Positions 6,674 through 12,938 of a stretch of 12,938 bases of DNA are shown one piece after another. A model generated the notes under the pieces. The model saw nothing but the letters and a program-made list of their open reading frames with translations. It searched no databases and had not been told where the DNA came from. Position 1 is the first letter of the stretch, and every line of letters starts with the position of its first letter. A program made the translations under genes and the position numbers. Source of the DNA: Clostridiales bacterium (GTDB lineage: Bacteria > Bacillota > Clostridia > Oscillospirales > Acutalibacteraceae); NCBI GenBank assembly GCA_021200075.1, contig JAJQGZ010000042.1, forward strand, positions 1 to 12,938, given 5' to 3'.

Positions 6674-7934
6674 CTTCATCTTCCTTTACAGTAATTTTAA
6701 TTTTATCGGCTCTCTTGCCGTCAACCGTGAGTACCTGCGCCGTGAGATTGCCCGATATGAACGAATCGCCGACCTCGGGTATTTTATCCGTATTCAAAAG
6801 CACCCAACCGTTGACCGTTGAGATATAATCCGTCTTTTGATAAATATCAAAAAATTCTTTAAAATCATCTATCGACGCACTGCCGTAAACTATATATTCG
6901 TTGTCGCCGATTTTTTCAAAATCGTTTTGCACCTCGTCGTGTTCGTCCCATATTTCGCCTACAAGCTCCTCGAGAATATCCTCAAGAGTGACTATGCCCT
7001 CGGTTCCGCCGAACTCGTCGATAACAACCGCAAGGTGCGTTTTATTCTTTTGCAAAATACGCAACAGCTTTGAAATTTTAGTATCCGGCGACACGGCGGG
7101 AACAGGCTTTAAAACTGTACGAAGTGATTTTAAATTCCGCTTCCTTGCATTTTCAAAATCACGGTGGTGAATTACGCCGACAATATTGTCAATATCCCCG
7201 ATATACACCGGCAAACGGCTGAAATTTGTGGTGTTGAAAATCCGTTCTATATCATCAAGCGGAGCATATTTATCCACCGCCTCAACATCTATTCTCGGCA
7301 CGAGAATATCGCCCACATCAATATCGTCAAATTCAATCGAAGAACGGATAAGCTCGCTTTCGTTTTCGTCTATTTCACCGCTTGTTTCAGCCTCATCAAT
7401 ATAGGTTTTAAGCTCCTCCTCGGTGACGGTATCGATCTTGTCCAAGCCGAAAAGCTTATTTAAGAGCAGCTTCCACTGCTTGAAAAAGAAATTCAGCGGA
7501 GTGAATATCACCACAAAGAATTTGACCGCCGGAGTCATAATAATGACAAAGCTCTCCGCCTTTTTCTTGGCTATGGTTTTGGGCGAGATTTCGCCGAAAA
7601 TCAGCACGGTGACCGTCATAACAATTGTGGAAACCGTTGCGCCGAGATCGCTGTTATCGCCGAGCAGACCGGTGAAAAACAGGGTTGCGATTGATGTGGA
7701 CACAATATTCACAATATTATTTCCGATTAAAATAGAGGAAAGTACCATATCGTAATCTTCGGCAAACTTCAGTGCGTTTTCGATTTTTCTGTTTTTCTTT
7801 TTATTTTCCTCGCTGCCTCTCATCATTGATTTGAGCTTGACCCGATTAAACGAGGTAAAAGCCGTTTCTGCGCCGGAAAAGAATGCGCTGAAAAGCACAA
7901 GTATCACCATTGTGCAAAGCATTGGGGCGTTCAT
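6651..7934 (-). CDS. CNNM/HlyC-CorC family membrane protein with CBS domains
   Basis: This family consists of membrane proteins with a DUF21 (CNNM) domain linked to divalent cation, especially magnesium, transport or homeostasis; old annotations call them hemolysins. With the start at 7934 (AGGAG eight bases upstream) the protein has 427 residues, beginning MNAPMLCTMVILVLFSAFFSGAETA. An in-frame ATG at 7964 lacks such a site. Order: DUF21 region (about 1-180) with several hydrophobic segments, SGAETA at 20-25 and GEISPKTIAKKKAE from 114; CBS pair (about 205-330) with VPRIDV and GGTEGIVTLEDILEELVGEI (309-328); C-terminal CorC_HlyC transporter-associated domain (about 340-420). It overlaps pth by 23 bp and is the likely first gene of a CNNM-pth-mfd transcript. 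The substrate cannot be read from the sequence. Confidence 0.9.
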   Translation of the reverse strand: MNAPMLCTMVILVLFSAFFSGAETAFTSFNRVKLKSMMRGSEENKKKNRKIENALKFAEDYDMVLSSILIGNNIVNIVSTSIATLFFTGLLGDNSDLGATVSTIVMTVTVLIFGEISPKTIAKKKAESFVIIMTPAVKFFVVIFTPLNFFFKQWKLLLNKLFGLDKIDTVTEEELKTYIDEAETSGEIDENESELIRSSIEFDDIDVGDILVPRIDVEAVDKYAPLDDIERIFNTTNFSRLPVYIGDIDNIVGVIHHRDFENARKRNLKSLRTVLKPVPAVSPDTKISKLLRILQKNKTHLAVVIDEFGGTEGIVTLEDILEELVGEIWDEHDEVQNDFEKIGDNEYIVYGSASIDDFKEFFDIYQKTDYISTVNGWVLLNTDKIPEVGDSFISGNLTAQVLTVDGKRADKIKITVKEDEDAFWQEE

Positions 7935-7967
7935 TTTGTTCACTCCTGTAAAGCCGTAAAGCATTTA

Positions 7968-7999
7968 AAAGCCTTGCGCACAAAGGTGTACAAGGCTTT
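7968..7999 (-). terminator. Hairpin between the radical SAM gene and the CNNM gene (weak terminator or leader hairpin)
   Basis: On the minus strand AAAGCCTTG and CAAGGCTTT form a perfect 9-bp stem, extended by three more inner pairs (CAC/GTG) beyond a wobble and a mismatch, closing on a CTTT loop. It starts about 68 bp after the stop of the radical SAM gene and ends about 34 bp before the CNNM start. The downstream T-run on the minus strand is short (TTTT including stem bases, then AAATG). On the plus strand the hairpin is followed by a T-rich stretch. It most likely terminates transcription of the radical SAM gene, but a hairpin in the CNNM leader is also possible. Confidence 0.5.
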
Positions 8000-8067
8000 G
8001 TTTATATATTTTTATATTATTTTCTGTTTCTGTCGTTTTTGTATCGCTGATTACTCTTAAATCTCCG

Positions 8068-9501
8068 TTATTCCTCGGGCGTTTTTTCAAACTCGCTGAA
8101 AAGCCTTTCATCGTCGGGGGTTTCAAAGTTATACATATTTTCGTCCTTGACATGCTTTTTGATAAAGTCGTCACGGTCGAACAGTTCGTCCGCCTTAACC
8201 TTCCACAGCTTCGCCGCACCGATTGTTTTGTCAAACAATGCATTAGCGGATTCCGGAGCGAGCATTTCCGTGGAATAAGCCTTGCTCTCGTTCACCATTT
8301 TGCTGAGCGCACCGGGGTTATCGAGCATAGGACAGGGTCTGAGCATATTGTTTGAAAACGGCTGATTATTCTTATACGCCATAAAGAGCGGACTTTTAAG
8401 CGCATCTATAACATGGCAATCCTTGATGTTGACATCGGCATAATGGATATAAGCGCAAGGCTCGCAGTCGCCGTTTGCATTAATGTGGAAATAATGCCTG
8501 CCGCCTGCAATACATCCCTGTACATATTCGCCGTCGTTCCAAAAATCAAGAGCGAAAATAGCCTTTGTATGGCGCCATTCGTGCATCTTTTTATACATCA
8601 AAGCTCTCTGCTCGGCATTTACCATAAGCTCCGGAACGGCGCCGTCGCCGACGGGAATATAAGTAAAGAACCACACAAAAAGAACACCCTGTTCAATAAG
8701 CCAATCCATATATTCGTCCGAAGCCAAAAGGTCGGTATTCTTACTTGTGTAGCAGAGCGAAGTGCCGAACGGAACTCCCCTCTTTTTAAGCCGAGCCATA
8801 GCCTCGCAAACCTTTTTGAAAGCGCCATCTCCACGGCGATAATCATTTTCTTCCTCATAACCCTCGATAGAAAATGCGGGCAGGAAATTGCCTACTCTTA
8901 CAATCTCGTCTACAAATTCATCATCAAGCAGAGTGCCATTTGTAAAGCTTAAAAATATACAGTCGGGATTTTCCTTGCAAAGCCTGATAAGATCCTTTTT
9001 ACGCATAAGCGGTTCGCCACCGGTGTAAAGGAACATATATGTGCCAAGCTCCTTAGCCTCGGAAATTATGCGTGCGAGAGTCTCGTAATCAAGCTGACTG
9101 TTCTTGCCGTATTCGGCAGCCCAGCAACCCTTGCAGTGCATATTGCAGGCGGCTGTGGGGTCAAGCAAAATCGCCCACGGAACATTACAGCCGTGTTTCT
9201 CAATCGCTTGCATTCTTTTTGAATAGCTGTTTATGGCAACATTGAGCGCAGGGGGAACAAGCTTTTCCACAACATCAATATTTGTGTCGCAAATAAGCTT
9301 TTTGGCAAAGACCATCCAGTTATTGTTCGGATCGTCCATTACCTTATGAAGCCCTGCATATGTGCTTCTGTTTACCTTTTTAACATCCGCCATTTCAAGA
9401 AGGCTGAGTATCTTTGGCGCATTGGAATTAAAGTCCTTGCGTGCATACTTAATCGCATTCTTGATAGCGATTGACATCGCTGTTTCTTCTATAGATTTCA
9501 T
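8068..9501 (-). CDS. Radical SAM protein with SPASM-like C-terminal cysteines, function unassigned
   Basis: Radical SAM enzymes use a [4Fe-4S] cluster to cleave S-adenosylmethionine and start radical reactions. The 477-residue protein has the cluster motif CNMHCKGC (Cys119, Cys123, Cys126), preceded by PWAILLDPTAA, and the SAM-binding GGEP at 161-164. A roughly 105-residue N-terminal extension precedes the barrel. C-terminal cysteines at 330, 346, 349, 362 and 390 (VQGCIAGGRHYFHINANGDCEPC, then RPCPMLDNP) resemble a SPASM/twitch region that could hold an auxiliary iron-sulfur cluster. ATG 9501 is chosen because GGGAGG lies nine bases upstream; the ATG encoding Met9 has a poorer site. The gene stands alone: its own promoter upstream, a hairpin downstream, and no small peptide gene that would suggest RiPP maturation. 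The substrate is unknown. I recognise the overall layout as a widespread Firmicutes radical SAM family. Confidence 0.85.
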   Translation of the reverse strand: MKSIEETAMSIAIKNAIKYARKDFNSNAPKILSLLEMADVKKVNRSTYAGLHKVMDDPNNNWMVFAKKLICDTNIDVVEKLVPPALNVAINSYSKRMQAIEKHGCNVPWAILLDPTAACNMHCKGCWAAEYGKNSQLDYETLARIISEAKELGTYMFLYTGGEPLMRKKDLIRLCKENPDCIFLSFTNGTLLDDEFVDEIVRVGNFLPAFSIEGYEEENDYRRGDGAFKKVCEAMARLKKRGVPFGTSLCYTSKNTDLLASDEYMDWLIEQGVLFVWFFTYIPVGDGAVPELMVNAEQRALMYKKMHEWRHTKAIFALDFWNDGEYVQGCIAGGRHYFHINANGDCEPCAYIHYADVNIKDCHVIDALKSPLFMAYKNNQPFSNNMLRPCPMLDNPGALSKMVNESKAYSTEMLAPESANALFDKTIGAAKLWKVKADELFDRDDFIKKHVKDENMYNFETPDDERLFSEFEKTPEE

Positions 9502-9566
9502 CAGAAAAATCCTCCCTTAATCAACGAACAAGATACCGAAATAATACTTCATCTTTCGATAAAGCA

Positions 9567-9595
9567 AATATATATCATTTGTTTGAAATTGTCAA
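9567..9595 (-). promoter_or_regulatory. Strong sigma-A type promoter of the radical SAM gene
   Basis: On the minus strand there is a perfect -35 TTGACA (9590-9595), a 17-bp spacer and -10 TATATT (9567-9572). Expected transcription start is near 9560, giving a leader of about 58 nt before the ATG at 9501. The -35 box sits only about 50 bp beyond the lacZ stop codon, so the radical SAM gene appears to be expressed independently of lacZ. No operator-like repeat is obvious; a near-consensus promoter suggests constitutive expression. Confidence 0.75.
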
Positions 9596-9643
9596 GAAAA
9601 ATTTTTAACACCCTGTTTGAAGGCTGTTCAAGAATTACGATAA

Positions 9644-12600
9644 TCAAAATCTAATCTGGAACTTTAGCCGATAGGTTTTATCTGTTTTATTTTTATAAAT
9701 TTCATTGCAGTGAGCGCCCCAGCTGTCATATCCGCCGATGCCCTGCTGACGGGCAATAAGCCTTACAACGGTCTTGTCGTAATCGGTCAAATCCTTTTGG
9801 TGAGCGGCATTTTCAATTTCTTTGGGCAGATAGTGACTGACATTAAGCTCCATCTGCGGTTCGGCAATAACGGAGAAAATCTTTTTCCTGCCGACTATCG
9901 TCGCATACCTTACACCGGTTCTGTTTCCGCATTCCTGCGGTTTTAAATAATTAACCCGCATATCGTTGACCGTGGTGCTGTAAAGACCTATTTCAGCGCT
10001 TTGGCAACGGTCGATATAGTTTTCGTGAGGGCCTCTGCCGAGATATGTAACATCCTCAAAATCGGGCGGAAGCTCGAAGAGTACCGAAACCTCGGGTATT
10101 TCCGGCAAAGTATCGTCCGGGAAGAAATTGAAATCCACTTCCATACCCTTAGATGTAATTGTGTAAACAATCTGCGCCTTTGACTCCGGCTGGGTGCATA
10201 CGGTCGCCGCACAGGTGACGATTACCTTTTTGCCCTGTTCGAGGATTTTATATCCCTGAATCGACCACTTTGTATTATTGTATATACCCGGGGTATCGCC
10301 TGCGTCACGCCAACAGCCGAGCCGTGAACCGGCTCTTGTTCCCCTGTCGTTATCTGTGAGCGCTCTCCAGAAATTGAGCCTCATCGGCGCCTGCAAAAGT
10401 TCTTCTCCGCCAACCCTTATCGAAGCAAGCTGATTCCTTTCACGCCTTTCAAACCTGACATTTACATCCTCGGATATTATCCTAAGCGAGCCGTAAGTGT
10501 CGTCAACAATAAGCTCACTGTCCGTTTCAAGCTCATCATATGTATTTTCAAACTCATTTATGACAAACTGCTCACGGGCAATAACATATCCGGCTTCGCA
10601 CCAAGAGGTGTCCTCGGTCATTTTGAGCTGAAGCTCAAGGTAACATTCCGTATTTGAAATTTTGCTCAACTCAAGGTCGATAATGGTTTTCTCCTGCGGT
10701 TTGACGGAAATTTGTGTGGTTCCCTCGCAGAAAGTTCCCTTGTCGGAGCATTGCCTCCAATAAAGCTCAAAGCAGTTCAAATCGGTGAACATAAATTTAT
10801 TCTTTATTTCTATAATACCACGCTGTGCGTCAATCGCATTGAAATCAACATTTTGATAAAGCTTCCTGATTTCCTCAAGCTTTGGCGTCGGCTTCCTGTC
10901 GCCGAAAAGAAGTCCGTTGCCGCAAAAATGACCGTCGTGCGGATTTTCGCCGAAATCACCACCGTAGGCAAGATATTCAACGCCGTTTTTGTCGGTTGTG
11001 AGTATGCTTTGGTCAACCCAGTCCCAAACTAAGCCGCCCTGCAAGCAGGGGTATTTATCCCAAAGTCGGGTATACTCGTCGGTAGAACCGCAGGAATTGC
11101 CCATTGCGTGAGTGTATTCGCAAAGTATAAACGGTCTGCCGTCACGCCTTGTTACGGCATATTCCTCGCATTCCCAAGGCTTAAAATACATCTTGGACTG
11201 AACATCGGAAAGCATTTTTTCATCCGGCGCACTGTGACATTCGTAATGAACAAATCTTGTTTTGTCGGTATTTTTAAGGAAAGCGTACATTTTTTTCGGG
11301 ATTTCTCCGCCGAGGGATTCGTTGCCCATTGACCAGCAGACAACGCTTGTAACATTCTTATCCCTGTTATAGGTATCCTCAATCCTTTGCATACACGCCT
11401 TTTCCCATTCCGGACGGGAGGACGGGAGCTGAGGACAACCAATAATCGTTGAATGACCTGTTCCGTGCGTTTCCATATTATTCTCGTCAAATACATACAG
11501 TCCGTATTCGTCGCAAAGCTCCAAAAACCTCGGGCAATTGGGATAATGCGAGGTGCGAACGGCATTCATATTTGACTTTTTCATAAGTTCGATGTCGTAC
11601 CTCATTACCTCCTCGGTAATGTACCTGCCGGTGTGGCAGTCAAACTCGTGGCGGTTTGTCCCCTTAAATACGACACGGCTGCCGTTAGTGCGGATTATTC
11701 CGTCCTTAATTTCAACTCTTCTGAAACCGATTTTCTGGCTGATATATTCAATCGGAACGCCGTCGTTTTTGAGAGTTATTATAAGCGTATAAAGATACGG
11801 ATTTTCGCTTGACCAAAGGCGAGCGTCGGTTACTATCGCTTTCAGCGGAGTGTTGTGATCCTCGCTTGCCCAGCGGCTGTCGAGCGCAACCGTTTCGCCG
11901 TCTGCGTCAAGTACATTCAAATCAAGGCTGAGACTTTCGTAAGCGCCGTTAGTCTTTACTGAAATGTCGATATATCCGTCACTCAAGGTCACATCGGGCT
12001 GTGCAACAACGATAAAATCACGGATGTATTCCTTTTGAGTTGTATAAATATACACATCACGGAAAATTCCGCCGAGCCGCCACATATCCTGACATTCAAG
12101 CCAAGAGCCTGTACACCAGCGGTAAACCTCAACCCCGATTGTGTTTGAACCCTCTCTCAAATGCCTGGTGATGTCAAATTCACTGCGGTGGAAAGTGGAC
12201 TCCGAATAGCCCACTCTTTCACCGTTTATGTAGAGATAAAAAGCGGATTCAACTCCCTCAAAGCAGATAACCACTCTTTTGTCAAGGAGCTTTTTGTTGA
12301 TATGGATTTTTTTAAGATAACAGCCTACGGGATTATGTTTTGTCGGCGCATTCGGCGGGCAAATATCCTCACTGCCCTCCCACGGGTACCTGACATTGCA
12401 GTATTGATTTTGGTCATAGCCCTGCATCTGCCAGGAACAGGGAACAATAACAGTATCCCAGTTGTGGGCGTCATAATTCGGCTGAGCGAAATCGCTCGGT
12501 CTGTAGGCATAATTTTTATAGAGCTTAAACTTCCATTTTCCGTTTAACAGCTTGCAGTTTGAGGACGCATATCTGTCTGCGTTTTTAGCCTCTTCAAAGC

Positions 12601-12703
12601 TTTCATACGGCATAAAGGTTGCGTGCGACGGAAGCTTATTAACCCCGACAATCTCCGGGTTGGACTGCCATTCCGTATAGCCGTCGATATAATTTCTTTT
12701 CAT
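9644..12703 (-). CDS. lacZ: Beta-galactosidase, glycoside hydrolase family 2 (LacZ type)
   Basis: Hydrolyses terminal beta-D-galactosides such as lactose, or galactose-containing oligosaccharides. The 1019 residues match the usual length of long LacZ-type GH2 enzymes. The sugar-binding jelly-roll is at about 50-220 (GVESAFYLYINGERVGYSES), an immunoglobulin-like domain at about 225-330, and the catalytic barrel at about 335-620, with NMNAVRTSHYPNCPRFLELCDEYG. The acid/base is Glu462 in CWSMGNES and the nucleophile Glu529 in FILCEYTHAMGNS. The C-terminal Bgal small-chain domain (about 735-1018) contains YLGRGPHENYIDR. No signal peptide is present, so it acts in the cytoplasm and needs an importer not encoded here. 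ATG 12703 has GGAG nine bases upstream. There is no neighbouring transporter or regulator; the exact glycan substrate cannot be told from sequence, and lactose is only the default. Confidence 0.95.
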   Translation of the reverse strand: MKRNYIDGYTEWQSNPEIVGVNKLPSHATFMPYESFEEAKNADRYASSNCKLLNGKWKFKLYKNYAYRPSDFAQPNYDAHNWDTVIVPCSWQMQGYDQNQYCNVRYPWEGSEDICPPNAPTKHNPVGCYLKKIHINKKLLDKRVVICFEGVESAFYLYINGERVGYSESTFHRSEFDITRHLREGSNTIGVEVYRWCTGSWLECQDMWRLGGIFRDVYIYTTQKEYIRDFIVVAQPDVTLSDGYIDISVKTNGAYESLSLDLNVLDADGETVALDSRWASEDHNTPLKAIVTDARLWSSENPYLYTLIITLKNDGVPIEYISQKIGFRRVEIKDGIIRTNGSRVVFKGTNRHEFDCHTGRYITEEVMRYDIELMKKSNMNAVRTSHYPNCPRFLELCDEYGLYVFDENNMETHGTGHSTIIGCPQLPSSRPEWEKACMQRIEDTYNRDKNVTSVVCWSMGNESLGGEIPKKMYAFLKNTDKTRFVHYECHSAPDEKMLSDVQSKMYFKPWECEEYAVTRRDGRPFILCEYTHAMGNSCGSTDEYTRLWDKYPCLQGGLVWDWVDQSILTTDKNGVEYLAYGGDFGENPHDGHFCGNGLLFGDRKPTPKLEEIRKLYQNVDFNAIDAQRGIIEIKNKFMFTDLNCFELYWRQCSDKGTFCEGTTQISVKPQEKTIIDLELSKISNTECYLELQLKMTEDTSWCEAGYVIAREQFVINEFENTYDELETDSELIVDDTYGSLRIISEDVNVRFERRERNQLASIRVGGEELLQAPMRLNFWRALTDNDRGTRAGSRLGCWRDAGDTPGIYNNTKWSIQGYKILEQGKKVIVTCAATVCTQPESKAQIVYTITSKGMEVDFNFFPDDTLPEIPEVSVLFELPPDFEDVTYLGRGPHENYIDRCQSAEIGLYSTTVNDMRVNYLKPQECGNRTGVRYATIVGRKKIFSVIAEPQMELNVSHYLPKEIENAAHQKDLTDYDKTVVRLIARQQGIGGYDSWGAHCNEIYKNKTDKTYRLKFQIRF

Positions 12704-12758
12704 AGGCTCATTCTCCGTTTTCGTTTTTTGCGAACTTTTATTTTTTACAGTAATACGG

Positions 12759-12782
12759 CGGGCGGATAATATCCGCTCCTAC
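12759..12782 (-). repeat. REP-like palindrome upstream of lacZ
   Basis: The inverse-orientation copy of the palindrome at 277-300. On the plus strand it has arms GGGCGGATA (12760-12768) and TATCCGCTC (12770-12778), with one G-T wobble, followed by CTAC. It differs from the left copy by one base over 24. It lies about 55 bp before the lacZ start and probably inside its leader RNA, where it would form a stable hairpin. The mirrored position relative to the left copy is notable. Confidence 0.72.
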
Positions 12783-12820
12783 TGCAAAAGTGTCATCTAA
12801 ATCTTTACAATCATTTTTGC

Positions 12821-12858
12821 ATTGTATAAATTTATTTCCGTAATCTATCCGTAATCTA
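12821..12858 (-). promoter_or_regulatory. Candidate lacZ control region: 11-bp tandem repeat and possible -10
   Basis: TCCGTAATCTA occurs twice head to tail with no gap (12837-12847 and 12848-12858), which is one helical turn apart. On the minus strand, eleven to sixteen bases downstream, lies TACAAT (12821-12826), five of six matches to a -10 box, but no good -35 hexamer is at the right distance: the repeats occupy that place. This arrangement fits an activator-dependent promoter in which a regulator binds the two repeats. The leader to the lacZ ATG would be about 110 nt and include the palindrome. The call is inference; no regulator gene is in the window. Confidence 0.35.
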
Positions 12859-12884
12859 AATATTGTTGGGCATATCAAAAATCC

Positions 12885-12923
12885 GTAGGGACGGATAGTA
12901 TGTCAATAGGGACATGGTTTACA
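12885..12923 (-). repeat. 39-bp inverted repeat, right copy
   Basis: Reverse complement of 17-55 with one mismatch. It starts with the half palindrome GTAGGGACGGATA (12885-12897), then GTA, then the IS-like terminus TGTCAATAGGG from 12901. In the intact palindromes the second arm follows directly after GGATA plus one base; here it is replaced by the terminus. Confidence 0.9.
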
Positions 12924-12938
12924 ACTTTTTATCATTTC
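12901..12938 (+). mobile_element. Probable insertion sequence terminus (partial, runs off the right edge)
   Basis: Begins TGTCAATAGGGACATGG, like the left-edge terminus, and reads out of the window. The first 23 bases equal the left copy exactly. After that it diverges: the second GGGACAT motif seen on the left at 24-bp spacing is absent here. The two edges may therefore carry opposite ends (left and right) of the same type of element, or two related elements. No transposase is visible. Confidence 0.42.

Noticed and set aside
6041..6694. 217-codon open frame on the plus strand over pth
   Set aside because: Fully antisense to pth, whose catalytic motifs are unmistakable. Its product shows no domain or coherent composition.
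7935..7964. Upstream ATG at 7964 as the CNNM start (adds ten residues, MLYGFTGVNK)
   Set aside because: The AGGAG site is eight bases before the ATG at 7934, and the hydrophobic segment begins right after that Met. The upstream ATG abuts the hairpin and lacks a ribosome-binding site.
8413..8952. 179-codon open frame on the plus strand within the radical SAM gene
   Set aside because: Mirrors the coding strand of a clear radical SAM gene; no domain or ribosome-binding site.
9600..9643. lacZ terminator hairpin (AACAGCC...GGGTGTT followed by AAAAATTTTT)
   Set aside because: The stem is interrupted by a mismatch, and the T-run is separated from it by five A residues. Possible, but not distinguishable from chance in AT-rich DNA.
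1..12938. Genomic island or composite transposon with a defence or metabolic cargo
   Set aside because: The interior holds core genes (pth, mfd) with consistent coding style and strand, with no integrase, tRNA attachment site or toxin-antitoxin pair. The end repeats alone do not establish mobility of the block.

Overview
The window looks like chromosomal DNA of a low-to-mid GC anaerobic clostridial bacterium, most likely Ruminococcus or another Oscillospiraceae. Three things point that way. The minus-strand order CNNM/HlyC-type protein, pth, mfd is a Firmicutes arrangement. The secreted protein combines fibronectin-III-like repeats, Cys-rich CxxC repeats and a Cthe_2159-like carbohydrate-binding domain, a mix common in gut and rumen clostridia. 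GRAGG ribosome-binding sites are strong throughout. The genus is inference; nothing in the window fixes it. All recognisable genes are on the minus strand.

Layout in transcription order, from the right end to the left. 12704-12938: end of a probable insertion sequence, a half palindrome, an 11-bp tandem repeat and a full palindrome upstream of lacZ. 9644-12703: a complete cytoplasmic GH2 beta-galactosidase. 9502-9643: intergenic, with an excellent sigma-A type promoter. 8068-9501: a complete radical SAM protein of unassigned function. 7935-8067: intergenic, with a 32-nt hairpin. 6651-7934: membrane CNNM/CorC-type CBS protein, whose end overlaps the start of pth (6071-6673), followed 77 bp later by mfd (2505-5993). 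309-2371: a secreted carbohydrate-binding protein gene broken by two closely spaced frameshifts, behind its own promoter. 1-308: a full palindrome, AT-rich DNA with no gene, a half palindrome and a second copy of the insertion-sequence end.

The genes fall into a housekeeping block (CNNM protein, peptidyl-tRNA hydrolase, transcription-repair coupling factor), a glycan-related pair at the two ends (intracellular beta-galactosidase and the broken secreted glycan-binding protein) and an orphan radical SAM enzyme. I see no defence system, CRISPR array, RNA gene, integrase or intact transposase.

The most unusual structure is at the two ends. A 39-bp sequence (17-55) recurs at 12885-12923 in inverted orientation with one mismatch. 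It joins half of a palindromic repeat to what looks like an IS terminus (TGTCAATAGGGACATGG...). Intact copies of the same palindrome lie just inside each end (277-300 and 12759-12782). This suggests an IS that inserts at the centre of a dispersed palindromic repeat, and it may also explain why the sequence stops at both ends, as a contig broken in a multicopy repeat. The other notable items are the doubly frameshifted gene and the tandem operator-like repeat ahead of lacZ. I did not find convincing evidence of an undescribed multi-gene system.
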